A DNA stretch of 64,000 nt from Streptomyces sp. NBC_00510 (GTDB lineage Bacteria; Actinomycetota; Actinomycetes; Streptomycetales; Streptomycetaceae): NCBI GenBank assembly GCA_036013505.1, contig CP107851.1, positions 5,296,001 to 5,360,000 of the forward strand, given 5' to 3'. Shown in pieces: positions 25,545-37,265 of the stretch (its first letter is position 1; each line of letters starts with the position of its first letter). A program made the position numbers and the translations under genes. Below the pieces are notes generated by a model. The model saw only the letters and a list, made by a program, of their open reading frames with translations. It searched no databases and was not told the origin of the DNA.

Positions 25545-25548
<4 letters not shown>
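25303..25548 (+). CDS. purS: Phosphoribosylformylglycinamidine synthase subunit PurS
   Basis: 81-residue subunit that bridges PurQ and PurL in the three-part FGAM synthase. Seen: ARVVVDVMLKPEILDPQGQAV, GFEGIADVRQGKRFELELEG and ANTVIEDFTVKVES, the complete small-subunit pattern. GTG 25303 is supported by a GGGAGTGA site; an upstream in-frame ATG at 25264 would add 13 unrelated residues. The stop overlaps the purQ start (GTGA), so purS, purQ and purL are translationally coupled. Confidence 0.95.
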
Positions 25549-28474
<2,926 letters not shown>

Positions 28475-28489
28475 TCCGTCCGCCGTCCC

Positions 28490-28525
28490 GAAGCGCCCCC
28501 GTGCCGCCAGGCGCCGGGGCGCTTC
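28490..28525 (+). terminator. Terminator-like hairpin after purL
   Basis: Arms GAAGCGCCCC (28490-28499) and GGGGCGCTTC (28516-28525) match perfectly, 16 bases apart, starting 15 bases after the purL stop. Confidence 0.65.
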
Positions 28526-28656
28526 GCGCGTTCGCCCGGCCTCTTCGGCCCCTGTGCTCCGTCCATGTCCCGTTCGTCGCCGGCGGGGCCCCCGGCGTAC
28601 AGATCCGGGTACTACTGTGCGTCCCGCAACCATCGTCATGACGAGGGGTCCCATCG

Positions 28657-28860
28657 ATGTACGAGTACAAGGTCGTCAACTTCCGTGAGTCGCTGATAGG
28701 CGACGCCATCGACGACGGCAAGCTGGAGAAGACGCTCAACAAGCACGCCGAGGACGGCTGGCAGCTCAAGTCGATCACCGCCGCCGACGTCAAGGGCCGC
28801 ATCGGCCCCGGCGCCGTGGAGGGGCTGCTGCTCACCTTCGAGCGGCCGCGCCAGGCCTGA
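28657..28860 (+). CDS. DUF4177 domain protein
   Basis: Small 67-residue cytoplasmic protein: YEYKVVNFRESLIGD, KLEKTLNKHAEDGWQLKSITA and a C-terminal beta strand GLLLTFERPRQ. These are the elements of DUF4177 (beta-alpha-beta); the function is unknown. ATG 28657 follows GAGGGG. It stands alone between purL and the mycothiol-dependent enzyme gene. Confidence 0.85.
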   Translation: MYEYKVVNFRESLIGDAIDDGKLEKTLNKHAEDGWQLKSITAADVKGRIGPGAVEGLLLTFERPRQA

Positions 28861-28895
28861 CCTCCGGGGTCGGGGTGCGGGCTGTGCACGGCGCG

Positions 28896-28901
28896 TAGGC
28901 T
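28896..28901 (+). promoter_or_regulatory. -10 hexamer of a likely leaderless promoter (28908 gene)
   Basis: TAGGCT, 6 bases before the ATG at 28908. Confidence 0.55.
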
Positions 28902-28907
28902 GCGGAC

Positions 28908-29705
28908 ATGCCGTCCACCGCCCGCAAGGCCCGCACCTACGACCCCGCCAGGACCCGCGCGGCGCTCACCGCCCAGGTCGAACATGTCCTGGACGCCGTC
29001 CGCGGACTGACGGCGGATCAACTGGCCGCGCCCGCCGGGCTGCCGGGGTGGGACGTGCACACGCTGGTGGTGCACATCGCCCGGCAGGTGGAGGCCGTCG
29101 CCCGGGTGGTGACCGCGCCCGCCCCGGCCAAGGCGGACCTCGACCTCACCACGTGGGCGCGCTCCACGGCGCGCATCGCCGGCCCGCTGGACGCCGACAC
29201 CCGCGAGGCCGCCGCGGGGACCGCCGACGCCGCCGCCCGCCTGGAGGAGGCCGCCCGCGGCCTCGCCGGGGTGCTGGACGAGGCGGTGGCGCCCGAGCGC
29301 CTGGTGGCGATCACGCTCGGCGCGATGCGGTCCACGGACTTCCTGGTGACCCGGCTCGTCGAGCTGGTCGTCCACAGCGACGACCTCGCCGCGGCGACGG
29401 GTGTGCCCGTCCCCATGGAACGGCAGGCCGTCGCCGCCGTCGTACGGCTCGTCGCGGACACCCTCGCCGTCGCGGTGCCCGGCAACTCCGTCGAGGTCCG
29501 CGTCCCGCCGTACGCGGCCGTGCAGTGCGTGCCCGGGCCCCGCCACACCCGGGGCACCCCGCCCAACGTCGTCGAGACGGACCCGCTCACCTGGATCCGT
29601 CTCGCCACCGGGCGCACGTCCTGGGCCGACGCCCTGGCCTCCGCCGCGGTCTCCGCGAGCGGCGATCGTGCCGACCTCGCCCCGTACCTCCCCCTGCTGG
29701 GCTGA
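28908..29705 (+). CDS. Maleylpyruvate isomerase/DinB-like, mycothiol-dependent-type protein
   Basis: 265 residues. The N-terminal DinB-like four-helix region starts LTAQVEHVLDAVRGLTADQLAAP, with GWDVHTLVVHIARQVEAV carrying a His of the metal site; further metal ligands are expected at LVELVVHSDDLAAATG. The C-terminal ~90 residues are sterol-carrier-like (VEVRVPPYAAVQC, DPLTWIRLATGRTSW). This two-domain form is the mycothiol-dependent maleylpyruvate-isomerase family abundant in Actinobacteria; the actual substrate is unknown. The -10 hexamer 6 bases upstream and the absence of a ribosome site suggest a leaderless message. Confidence 0.85.
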   Translation: MPSTARKARTYDPARTRAALTAQVEHVLDAVRGLTADQLAAPAGLPGWDVHTLVVHIARQVEAVARVVTAPAPAKADLDLTTWARSTARIAGPLDADTREAAAGTADAAARLEEAARGLAGVLDEAVAPERLVAITLGAMRSTDFLVTRLVELVVHSDDLAAATGVPVPMERQAVAAVVRLVADTLAVAVPGNSVEVRVPPYAAVQCVPGPRHTRGTPPNVVETDPLTWIRLATGRTSWADALASAAVSASGDRADLAPYLPLLG

Positions 29706-29722
29706 GGCGGTCCCGGCGTCCG

Positions 29723-29728
29723 CATAAT
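29723..29728 (+). promoter_or_regulatory. -10 hexamer of a likely leaderless promoter (29735 gene)
   Basis: CATAAT, 6 bases before the GTG at 29735. Confidence 0.5.
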
Positions 29729-29734
29729 GCGCCG

Positions 29735-31402
29735 GTGACCTCGACGACCGCCCCGGCCGGCATGCCGGCCCGCCCCTGGCTCTCCGCCGACGCCCGCCGC
29801 TGGGCCGCGGTGCGGCCTCCGGGCTGGGCGCGCCCGCGGTGGTGCGCCCCGGTGCTGGTGGTGGCGGTCCTCGTGGCGGTCGTCCCGGTCGGGTGGGACC
29901 CTCCGTGCACGGCGGCCGCGCCCTGCGGGCCGATGTGGTTGTACGCGATCGGCGCGGTCGGTTTCCTGGTCCACGTGGTGTGGCTGTTCGTGCTGCCCGA
30001 GGCGGCGCTGGTGTCGGCGCCATTGCTGCTGCTGTGGATGACCGATCCCGCTTTCCTGGCCGACGGCGATGCCGGGCGGGTGGCGGACGCCGCGGTGCTG
30101 GTCGCGCTGTGCTGGGGATGGGCGGCCGCGGTTGCGCGGCTGCGGGTGCGCCGCCGCCAGCGGGCCCTGGCCCTGGAGGCGGCGGGGGGAGTCGCGCTCC
30201 CGGTGCCGGAGCGGGCCGCGCCGGTGCGACGGGGCGTGCTCCGGATCGCCGTCGGCCTGGCGGCGCTGGTGATCGCGGCGGTGGCCGCGGCGATCGCCGT
30301 GTCCGGGGACCGGGCGGACCGGGCGCACGCGGCGGCGGCCGTCCGTGTCGGGTCGGTCGTCGTCGGCAACAGTGCCGGGGACCACATCGTCGTCCGCTTC
30401 GGCGACGGCACGCGGCACCGCGTCGCGGTGACGTTCCCGGAGGACCACGACCGTGGCACCGAGGTGCCCGTGCTCGTCGACGGGGGGTGGCTGCGGCTCG
30501 CCGCGGAGCCGTACGAGGACCGCACGGGCCTGCAGCTCCTGACGCTCACGGCGGGCGGCCTCGGCCTCTCCCTGCTGCTGTCGGGGGCGCTGTCGGCGCT
30601 GCGGGCCCGTGCCGTGCGCCGCGGCCCCGTTTCCGTGCTCCGCGTGCTGGCGGGGCGCGACGAGGACGGCAGGACCGTCATCCGGCCGGTGGACGACGCG
30701 TCCGGCCCGCCGGTGCTGACCTACCGCGCGGCCGGACCCGGTGCGTGGGCCCGCGGCGAGGGCGTGCTCTTCGGCCTCCCGGCGGAAGGCGCGGAACTGG
30801 TGCTGGCGGCCGCCACGGGCTCCGGCGACCTCCTGGTCGGTGCCACGGAGTCGCCGGCGCGGCGGTGGGTGGCGCCGTCGTCCGGGAGCGGGTCTGCCGA
30901 CCATGCCGAGCACCGCCGGGAGGCGGAGGCCAGGGTCGCCGAGGCGGCCGCGGCCCTGAAGCCCGGCGCGGGCCCCGTCCATTGGCACGGCGGTGCGGGC
31001 TGCCGTACGGCGGGCGCGCTGCTCCTGGTGGGCTCGGTGGTCTTCCTGGGCTCCGGGTTCTCCGGCGGGCCCTGGTGGCGGGCATTGCTGCCGGTCCTGG
31101 GCGGCCTGTGGCTGGTCGACAAGGCGCTGTCCATGATCACCTGGCGGATCACCGCCGACGCCACCGGTCTCCGGGTCCGCCGCCACCTGCGCACCCGTCA
31201 CGTGCCCTGGGCGGAGGTCACCCGTGTCGTCCGCACCTCGGACGGGGAGCTGATCGTCCGCCGCGTCGCGGGTCTGGACGACCTCCGGCTCGGCGCGGTC
31301 GCCGTTCCGGGATGGGAGCGGGTGCGGCGCCGCCCGTCCGGCGCGACGCGCGCCGCCGCCGAGCTCACCGCCATGGTCCGTGACCCCGCACTGCGCCCCT
31401 GA
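29735..31402 (+). CDS. Membrane protein with C-terminal bacterial PH domain
   Basis: 555 residues. Hydrophobic helices are seen in order: WCAPVLVVAVLVAVVPV, MWLYAIGAVGFLVHVVWLFVL, the AALVSAPLLLLWM region, a helix near VADAAVLVALCWGW, VLRIAVGLAALVIAAVAAAIAV, then after a ~90-residue soluble stretch another (LGLSLLLSGALSAL), and a pair near residue 430 (TAGALLLVGSVVFLGSG and ALLPVLGGLWLVD). The last ~70 residues, WRITADATGLRVRRHLRTRHVPWAEVTRV, have the pattern of a bacterial PH domain. GTG 29735 lies 6 bases after a -10 hexamer. Role unknown. Confidence 0.75.
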   Translation: MTSTTAPAGMPARPWLSADARRWAAVRPPGWARPRWCAPVLVVAVLVAVVPVGWDPPCTAAAPCGPMWLYAIGAVGFLVHVVWLFVLPEAALVSAPLLLLWMTDPAFLADGDAGRVADAAVLVALCWGWAAAVARLRVRRRQRALALEAAGGVALPVPERAAPVRRGVLRIAVGLAALVIAAVAAAIAVSGDRADRAHAAAAVRVGSVVVGNSAGDHIVVRFGDGTRHRVAVTFPEDHDRGTEVPVLVDGGWLRLAAEPYEDRTGLQLLTLTAGGLGLSLLLSGALSALRARAVRRGPVSVLRVLAGRDEDGRTVIRPVDDASGPPVLTYRAAGPGAWARGEGVLFGLPAEGAELVLAAATGSGDLLVGATESPARRWVAPSSGSGSADHAEHRREAEARVAEAAAALKPGAGPVHWHGGAGCRTAGALLLVGSVVFLGSGFSGGPWWRALLPVLGGLWLVDKALSMITWRITADATGLRVRRHLRTRHVPWAEVTRVVRTSDGELIVRRVAGLDDLRLGAVAVPGWERVRRRPSGATRAAAELTAMVRDPALRP

Positions 31403-31517
31403 CCAGGCTCCGATCGGGACCACGACCAAGGTCACACGGCCAGGTGCCCCTTGGGTTTACGCGCATAGAACGCACTTTTGTCGGGTTCCCTCGTTCGGAC
31501 GACACCGGAACCTGCCC

Positions 31518-31523
31518 TAGACT
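31518..31523 (+). promoter_or_regulatory. -10 hexamer of a likely leaderless promoter (purF)
   Basis: TAGACT, 7 bases before the GTG at 31531. The family N-terminus begins right after that start. Confidence 0.6.
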
Positions 31524-31530
31524 CGGTTCC

Positions 31531-33048
31531 GTGCCACGTGGTGACGGACGACTCAACCACGACCTGCTCCCCGGCGAGAAGGGCCCCCAGGACGCTTGCG
31601 GCGTCTTCGGTGTCTGGGCCCCCGGCGAAGAGGTCGCCAAACTCACCTATTTCGGGCTGTACGCCCTGCAGCACCGCGGACAGGAGTCCGCGGGCATCGC
31701 AGTGAGCAACGGCTCCCAAATCCTGGTCTTCAAGGACATGGGCCTGGTGTCCCAGGTCTTCGACGAGACCTCCCTCGGCTCCTTGCAGGGCCACATCGCG
31801 GTCGGGCATGCCCGTTACTCGACCACCGGCGCCTCGGTCTGGGAGAACGCCCAGCCCACCTTCCGCGCCACGGCCAACGGCTCCATCGCCCTCGGCCACA
31901 ACGGGAACCTGGTCAACACCGTCGAGCTGGCCGAGATGGTCGCCGCGCTGCCCCAGGGCAACGGCCGGGCCACCAGGGTCGCCGCGACCAACGACACCGA
32001 CCTGGTCACGGCGCTGCTCGCCGGGCAGGTGGACGAGGACGGCAAGCCGCTGTCCGTCGAGGACGCCGCCCGTCAGGTGCTGCCCGAGGTCAAGGGCGCC
32101 TTCAGCCTGGTCTTCATGGACGAGCACACGCTCTACGCCGCCCGTGACCCGCAGGGCATCCGCCCGCTGGTGCTGGGCCGCCTGGAGCGCGGCTGGGTCG
32201 TCGCGTCGGAGACCGCCGCGCTGGACATCGTGGGCGCGAGCTTCATCCGCGAGATCGAGCCCGGCGAGTTGATCGCCGTCGACGAGAACGGGCTGCGCGC
32301 CTCCCGCTTCGCCGACGCCCGCCCCAAGGGCTGCGTCTTCGAGTACGTGTACCTCGCCCGCCCCGACACCGACATCGCGGGCCGCAACGTCTACCTCTCC
32401 CGGGTCGAGATGGGCCGCCGGCTGGCCAAGGAGGCCCCGGTCGACGCCGATCTGGTGATACCGACCCCGGAGTCCGGCACGCCGGCCGCGGTCGGCTACG
32501 CCGAGGCGAGCGGCATCCCGTACGGCTCGGGCCTGGTGAAGAACTCGTACGTGGGCCGGACCTTCATCCAGCCCTCGCAGACCATCCGGCAGCTGGGCAT
32601 CCGCCTGAAGCTCAACCCGCTCAAGGAGGTCATCCGGGGCAAGCGCCTGGTGGTCGTGGACGACTCGATCGTCCGCGGCAACACCCAGCGCGCGCTGGTC
32701 CGGATGCTCCGCGAGGCCGGCGCCGCCGAGGTCCACATCCGGATCTCCTCACCGCCGATCAAGTGGCCGTGCTTCTTCGGCATCGACTTCGCCACCCGCG
32801 CCGAGCTGATCGCCAACGGCCTGTCGGTCGACGAGATCTGCAAGTCCCTGGACGCGGACTCGCTGTCGTACATCTCGCTCGACGCGATGGTCGAGGCGAC
32901 CACGATCGCCAAGCCCAACCTCTGCCGGGCCTGCTTCGACGGCGAGTACCCGATGGAGCTGCCGGACCCCGAGCTGCTCGGCAAGCACCTTCTGGAGACC
33001 GAGCTGGCCGGCGGCCCCGACGCCGCCGACGCGCTCCGTCGCCCGTAA
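31531..33048 (+). CDS. purF: Amidophosphoribosyltransferase
   Basis: First committed step of de novo purine synthesis: PRPP + glutamine to phosphoribosylamine. 505 residues. A 22-residue propeptide precedes the N-terminal nucleophile Cys23 in DACGVFGVWAP, as in the autoprocessed Bacillus-type enzymes. Seen: YALQHRGQESAGIAV, GHNGNLVN, the PRPP loop LVVVDDSIVRGNTQ, and cysteines in KGCVFEY, WPCFFGIDF and NLCRACFDG that suit a 4Fe-4S cluster. GTG 31531 is chosen from the family start and the -10 hexamer 7 bases upstream. purM follows after 28 bases. Confidence 0.97.
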   Translation: MPRGDGRLNHDLLPGEKGPQDACGVFGVWAPGEEVAKLTYFGLYALQHRGQESAGIAVSNGSQILVFKDMGLVSQVFDETSLGSLQGHIAVGHARYSTTGASVWENAQPTFRATANGSIALGHNGNLVNTVELAEMVAALPQGNGRATRVAATNDTDLVTALLAGQVDEDGKPLSVEDAARQVLPEVKGAFSLVFMDEHTLYAARDPQGIRPLVLGRLERGWVVASETAALDIVGASFIREIEPGELIAVDENGLRASRFADARPKGCVFEYVYLARPDTDIAGRNVYLSRVEMGRRLAKEAPVDADLVIPTPESGTPAAVGYAEASGIPYGSGLVKNSYVGRTFIQPSQTIRQLGIRLKLNPLKEVIRGKRLVVVDDSIVRGNTQRALVRMLREAGAAEVHIRISSPPIKWPCFFGIDFATRAELIANGLSVDEICKSLDADSLSYISLDAMVEATTIAKPNLCRACFDGEYPMELPDPELLGKHLLETELAGGPDAADALRRP

Positions 33049-33076
33049 GCATTCGACGCAAGGACACAACACAGCC

Positions 33077-34144
33077 ATGTCCGAGAACACCGGTGCCAGC
33101 TACGCCGCGGCGGGAGTCGACATCGAGGCGGGCGACCGCGCGGTCGAGCTGATGAAGGAATGGGTGGGCAAGGCCACCCGCCCGGAGGTCGTGGGCGGTC
33201 TCGGCGGCTTCGCCGGGCTCTTCGACGCCTCCGCGCTCAAGCGTTACGAGCGGCCCCTGCTGGCCTCCGCCACCGACGGCGTGGGCACCAAGGTCGACAT
33301 CGCCCGCCGCATGGGCGTCTACGACACCATCGGCCACGACCTGGTCGGCATGGTCGTCGACGACCTGGTCGTGTGCGGCGCCGAGCCGCTCTTCATGACC
33401 GACTACATCTGCGTCGGCAAGGTCTTCCCGGACCGGGTCGCGGCCATCGTCAAGGGCATCGCCGAGGGCTGCGTGCTCGCCGGCTGCGCCCTGGTCGGCG
33501 GGGAGACGGCCGAGCACCCGGGCCTGCTGGGCGAGGACGAGTTCGACGTCGCCGGGGCCGGTACGGGCGTGGTCGAGGCCGACATGCTGCTGGGCGCGGA
33601 TCGCATCCGTAAGGGTGACGTCGTGATCGCCATGGCGTCCTCCGGTCTTCACTCCAACGGGTACTCGCTCGTCCGGCACGTGCTGTTCGAGCGGGCCGGC
33701 TGGGCGCTGGACCGGGAGGTCCCGGAGTTCGGCCGGACCCTCGGCGAGGAGCTGCTGGAGCCGACCCGGATCTACTCGCTGGACTGCCTGGCGCTGACCC
33801 GTACCACCGAGGTGCACGGCTTCTCGCACGTCACCGGCGGCGGTCTGGCCAGCAACCTGGCCCGGGTCGTCCCGGACCACCTGCACGTCACGGTGGACCG
33901 CTCGACGTGGACGCCGGGCGCGGTGTTCGGCACGGTCGGCGAGCTCGGCGGCGTGGAGCGGCTGGAGCTGGAGAAGACCTTGAACATGGGCGTCGGCATG
34001 GTCGCCGTGGTGCCCGAGGGCTCCGTGGACGCGGCGCTGACCACGCTGGCCGACAGGGGCCTGGACGCCTGGGTGGCCGGCGAGGTCGTGGAGCGCGGCG
34101 AGCACGCCGAGGCCGTCGAGCTCACCGGGGACTACGCGGGCTGA
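33077..34144 (+). CDS. purM: AIR synthetase (phosphoribosylformylglycinamidine cyclo-ligase)
   Basis: Step 5 of purine synthesis, ATP-dependent ring closure of FGAM to AIR. 355 residues. Seen: SYAAAGVDIEAGDRAVELM, LLASATDGVGTKVDIAR, HDLVGMVVDDLVVCGAEPLFMTDY, VGGETAEHPG, SSGLHSNGYSLVR and HVTGGGLASNLARVVPD. ATG 33077 is 28 bases after purF, so the two are probably one transcript. A perfect hairpin ends the unit. Confidence 0.97.
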   Translation: MSENTGASYAAAGVDIEAGDRAVELMKEWVGKATRPEVVGGLGGFAGLFDASALKRYERPLLASATDGVGTKVDIARRMGVYDTIGHDLVGMVVDDLVVCGAEPLFMTDYICVGKVFPDRVAAIVKGIAEGCVLAGCALVGGETAEHPGLLGEDEFDVAGAGTGVVEADMLLGADRIRKGDVVIAMASSGLHSNGYSLVRHVLFERAGWALDREVPEFGRTLGEELLEPTRIYSLDCLALTRTTEVHGFSHVTGGGLASNLARVVPDHLHVTVDRSTWTPGAVFGTVGELGGVERLELEKTLNMGVGMVAVVPEGSVDAALTTLADRGLDAWVAGEVVERGEHAEAVELTGDYAG

Positions 34145-34166
34145 CCGGCCGTGGGGCAGCACGAAG

Positions 34167-34193
34167 CCCGGTCCGGGCGGCGCCCGGACCGGG
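34167..34193. terminator. Terminator-like hairpin between purM and the DUF3073 gene
   Basis: Perfect 12-base arms, 34167-34178 and 34182-34193, with a 3-base loop. It lies between two convergent genes and can act on both. Confidence 0.75.
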
Positions 34194-34225
34194 TCAGTGG
34201 TCAAGCTGGAACGGAATGTGTTGCG

Positions 34226-34489
34226 TCAAGCGCGACGGCGTTGTGAGGAGGACTGGGACTCGTCGTCCTCGTCGTCGTCCTCGTCGTCGCCGTAGAGATC
34301 CGCGTACCGTGCGTACGGGTCGTCTTCCAGCTCGTCGTCATCGTCGTCTTCCTGTACCTCCGGATTGACCGGCAGTGTCGACGATGCGCCCAGCTCTTCG
34401 GCCAGACGTGAAAGGTCCGTTCCGCCGCTGTTGTACTTCAGCTGGCGGGCGACCTTCGTCTGCTTGGCCTTGGCCCGGCCGCGCCCCAT
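34226..34489 (-). CDS. DUF3073 family protein
   Basis: 87-residue actinobacterial protein of unknown function. Basic N-terminus GRGRAKAKQTKVARQLKYNSG, then a conserved TDLSRLAEELGAS helix, and a very acidic low-complexity tail with runs of Asp/Glu around DPYARYADLY, ending SQRRRA. ATG 34489 is preceded by GAGGGGGT on the minus strand. The opposite charges of its two ends suggest RNA or protein interactions, but this is speculation. Confidence 0.9.
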   Translation of the reverse strand: MGRGRAKAKQTKVARQLKYNSGGTDLSRLAEELGASSTLPVNPEVQEDDDDDELEDDPYARYADLYGDDEDDDEDDESQSSSQRRRA

Positions 34490-34854
34490 TGGCTCGACCC
34501 CCTCAACGGTGGGGCTCGACGGCCCCGAGTCTTGACACGCGTTCACGATGTGGAACGGGCCCTCACATGAGAGTCCCGGTCCGTAGGACTTCAACGGTAC
34601 CTGCTTCCGAGGCCGCACGGTACGTCGCCCGCACGACGCGCGTCGGAGCAGGGGCCCGCGATGGCCCCGTCCTGGCTGGTCAATCGCGATTTTACCTTCT
34701 TCCGCCGCGGTCTGGCTGCCGGGGCGTGGTAACGGTCGGATGTCCAGCCTGCGGTCCTCGTCACGGAGGCCCGCCGGGAGCCGCCCCGACTCGCGAGGAC
34801 GCGCGGCCACCGTACGTCGGCGGCACCCCGCGGGTGTCCGCTTTGTGATGGACG
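34490..34854. other. 365-base intergenic stretch upstream of the DUF3073 gene
   Basis: No supported gene. It must hold the promoter of the minus-strand DUF3073 gene at its left end. A short AT-richer patch is at 34685-34700. I see no clear repeat or RNA fold. Confidence 0.55.
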
Positions 34855-34887
34855 ACACGCCCCCGTCCACACGCGGACGGGGGCGTG
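34855..34887. terminator. Hairpin, terminator-like
   Basis: Arms CACGCCCCCCGTCC and GGACGGGGGCGTG pair with one bulged C around ACACGC. It is downstream (minus strand) of the vdh gene, behind a second hairpin. Confidence 0.6.
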
Positions 34888-34892
34888 CCGGA

Positions 34893-34917
34893 GGGGCCGC
34901 GGCCCTGCCGCGGCCCC
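34893..34917. terminator. Terminator-like hairpin after vdh
   Basis: Perfect 10-base arms, 34893-34902 and 34908-34917, 5 bases after the vdh stop on the minus strand. Together with the hairpin at 34855 it forms a tandem pair. Confidence 0.65.
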
Positions 34918-34922
34918 ACGGG

Positions 34923-36029
34923 TCACGGGCGCAGCCAGCTCTCCGCCGGGGTGCGCTCGGCCATGCGCTGCTCGGCCAGGCGGTCGGCGGCGGCGGCCGG
35001 CGGGATGCCGTCGGCGGCGGCGCGCTCGAAGATCGCGAGCGTGGTGTCGAAGATCTTCGTCGCCTTGGCGCGGGCCCGCTCGAAGTCGAAACCGTGCAGC
35101 TCGTCCGCGACCTGGATCACCCCGCCCGCGTTCACGACGTAGTCGGGCGCGTAGAGGATCCCGCGGTCGGCCAGGTCCTTCTCGACGCCGGGGTGGGCGA
35201 GTTGGTTGTTGGCCGCGCCGCAGACGATCGAGGCGGTGAGGGCCGGCACCGAGTCGTCGTCGAGGGCGCCGCCGAGCGCGCAGGGCGCGTACACGTCCAG
35301 CGGCGTCCGGACCAGGACGTCAGCGTCGGAGACGGCGGTTACCTGCGGGTGACGGGAGATGATCCGGTCGACGGCCTCGCCGCGAACATCGGTGATCACG
35401 ACCTCGGCGCCGTCCTTGAGCAGGTGCTCCACCAGATGGTGGCCGACCTTGCCGACACCGGCCACGCCGACCCTGCGGCCGCGCAGCGTGGGGTCGCCCC
35501 ACTTGGCCTGGGCGGAGGCGCGCATGCCCTGGAAGACGCCCCAGGCGGTCAGGACGGAGGAGTCGCCGGCGCCGCCGTTCTCGGGCGAACGGCCGGTGGT
35601 CCACTGCGGGGCGGTGCGGGAGACCACGTCCATGTCGGCCACGTAGGTGCCGACGTCGCAGGCCGTGACGTAGCGGCCGCCGAGCGAGGCCACGAAGCGG
35701 CCGTAGGCCAGCAGCAGCTCCTCGGACTTGTCCATGTCCGGGTCGCCGATGATGACGGCCTTGCCGCCGCCGAGGTCGAGGCCGGCGAGCGCGTTCTTGT
35801 ACGACATGCCGCGGGCGAGGTTGAGCGCGTCCTCGACCGCCGCTTCGTCGGAGGAGTACGCGTGGAAGCGGGTGCCGCCGAGGGCCGGGCCCAGGGCGGT
35901 GGAGTGGATCGCGATGACGGCCTTGAGGCCGCTGGCGCGGTCCTGGCACAAGACGACCTGCTCGTGACCGCCCTGCTCCGATCGGAACAGCGTGGTGACG
36001 ATGCCGGGTGTCTGACGTACGTCGGTCAC
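34923..36029 (-). CDS. vdh: Valine (leucine/glutamate-family) dehydrogenase
   Basis: NAD-dependent oxidative deamination of branched-chain amino acids, feeding acyl-CoA precursors for polyketides in Streptomyces. 368 residues. Seen: IHSTALGPALGGTRFHAY (glycine-rich substrate loop), YKNALAGLDLGGGKAVIIGDP with the catalytic lysine, and the Rossmann nucleotide motif VGVAGVGKVGHHLVEHL followed by CGAANNQLAHPG. ATG 36029 starts MTDVRQTPGIVTTLF. It is divergent from the 36203 gene and ends in tandem hairpins. The name Vdh follows the Streptomyces enzyme of this length and place beside bldC. Confidence 0.93.
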   Translation of the reverse strand: MTDVRQTPGIVTTLFRSEQGGHEQVVLCQDRASGLKAVIAIHSTALGPALGGTRFHAYSSDEAAVEDALNLARGMSYKNALAGLDLGGGKAVIIGDPDMDKSEELLLAYGRFVASLGGRYVTACDVGTYVADMDVVSRTAPQWTTGRSPENGGAGDSSVLTAWGVFQGMRASAQAKWGDPTLRGRRVGVAGVGKVGHHLVEHLLKDGAEVVITDVRGEAVDRIISRHPQVTAVSDADVLVRTPLDVYAPCALGGALDDDSVPALTASIVCGAANNQLAHPGVEKDLADRGILYAPDYVVNAGGVIQVADELHGFDFERARAKATKIFDTTLAIFERAAADGIPPAAAADRLAEQRMAERTPAESWLRP

Positions 36030-36202
36030 TGTGGTGACTCCCGAATGTCCAGAGGTCGCCCTCCGGGTGGGTGGGGGAGGGCCGGTTGGCAGAAGACTAG
36101 AACCACCCGGCCGTGAACATCTTCCCAGTGTCGTGGATCACTCCCCGTGCCGGAAGCGACGTGGGACGATGCCAGGGCGGAAGCCGTCACGAGGGAGCGG
36201 GT

Positions 36203-37057
36203 GTGGGCTTGTCATCGGTGCTGGTCCCGTACGCGGCGTATCTGCGGGTGTACGAGCCGCTGGCGGCCTTCCCGGAGCCCGATCGCGGCTACTGGTACCG
36301 ATATGCCGCCCAGGGCGCTCAGCGGTCCGCACAGGACGAACTGCGGCAGTCGCTGGCCGGTCTGCTGTCCGTGCCGCCCGTCGCCGTCCCGGTCCGCGAG
36401 AGCGGGGACGCCTTCGTGGCCGTCGTGGACGGCGTGACCCACGTCTGTCCCTGGCGCACCCGGCTGCGCGGCTGGCTGGCCCTGTCCGAACTGGTCGAGG
36501 AGTTCCCCGCCCCCGTGGTGGACGCCGTGCTGCCGCCGGTCGTGCGCGAGCAGGCGGAGGCCGACTTCACGGCGTGGCGGGCGGAGAAGCCCGAGAACGC
36601 CGACGCCCGTCCCTGGATCCGCGGGGCTACGTGGCACGTCCCGGTGCGCTGGTTCGTGCTGTTCGACGATTCCGAGCGTGAGTACGAACCCGCGGGCGCG
36701 GGCGAGTCCAAGCAGCCGGTGATGCGTTACCGGACCCCCATGGTGCAGGCCCGCCGGCGGACGGCCCGGGCGCTGCGGGTGCTCAAGGATTCACTCGAAG
36801 AGGGACCCCTGATCGACGGCCTGGTAGATGTAGGGCGTTGGCTCGAGGAGTTCCACCCGCGCTCCTTGGTTGAACTCGACTACGGCGGGCTCGTCCACGC
36901 CATCGCCCCGGACTCCCTCGCGGGGGACCGGTCCGCCGCCGACGTGGCGGAGGCGCTGGCCGCGCTGAGGGACGGGGACGGCACCCGGGCCGGCGAGGCG
37001 TACGAGCGGCTCAGCGACCGTTGGCGGGCCGTCAGGGAGCTGCTGTACGCGAGTTGA
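36203..37057 (+). CDS. Conserved hypothetical protein upstream of bldC
   Basis: 284-residue soluble protein, conserved in Streptomyces next to bldC as far as I recall; no function known. Seen: LVPYAAYLRVYEPLAAFPEPDRGYW at the start, ESGDAFVAVVDGVTHVCPWRTRLRG, TWHVPVRWFVLFDDSEREY and a C-terminal helical part VAEALAALRDGDGTRAGEAYERL. No membrane segment. GTG 36203 is preferred because GAGGGA lies just upstream; an in-frame ATG at 36113 would add 30 unsupported residues. Confidence 0.8.
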   Translation: MGLSSVLVPYAAYLRVYEPLAAFPEPDRGYWYRYAAQGAQRSAQDELRQSLAGLLSVPPVAVPVRESGDAFVAVVDGVTHVCPWRTRLRGWLALSELVEEFPAPVVDAVLPPVVREQAEADFTAWRAEKPENADARPWIRGATWHVPVRWFVLFDDSEREYEPAGAGESKQPVMRYRTPMVQARRRTARALRVLKDSLEEGPLIDGLVDVGRWLEEFHPRSLVELDYGGLVHAIAPDSLAGDRSAADVAEALAALRDGDGTRAGEAYERLSDRWRAVRELLYAS

Positions 37058-37125
37058 GGGTCCGTCGGGAACCGGTCGTGGGGGGAGGGACTTTGGTCCT
37101 GAGTCCGGCCGACCGGTACCTTTGG

Positions 37126-37153
37126 CCTAAGCGTGACCTAAAGCACGTTTAGG
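37126..37153. repeat. Inverted repeat upstream of bldC
   Basis: CCTAAGCGTG and CACGTTTAGG match at 9 of 10 positions with 8 bases between. It may be an operator, or a terminator for the gene ending at 37057. Confidence 0.5.
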
Positions 37154-37175
37154 GGTCTTGCCCTCATCCCCACCC

Positions 37176-37265
37176 CCCATGACAATATGGGACATCGGGT
37201 CCGGAAGGACCTCTTTCCACTCGCTCTGGGTGGAATGTCCGGGATTGCATCCCCTTGAGGTGGGG
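37176..37265 (+). ncRNA. Candidate structured RNA (four consecutive hairpins) upstream of bldC
   Basis: Four short perfect stems follow each other: CCCAT/ATGGG (37176-37191), GGTCC-GGAA-GGACC with a GNRA-type loop (37198-37211), TTCCAC/GTGGAA (37215-37235) and CCCC/GGGG (37251-37265). Consecutive small stems with a tetraloop are unusual for plain promoter DNA. No known RNA family is recognised. It could be part of the bldC leader or an independent small RNA. Confidence 0.4.

Noticed and set aside
37198..37211. SRP RNA (GGTCCGGAAGGA-like loop) upstream of bldC
   Set aside because: Only the tetraloop stem resembles it; the following conserved AAGCAGC and the long outer stem of SRP RNA are absent.
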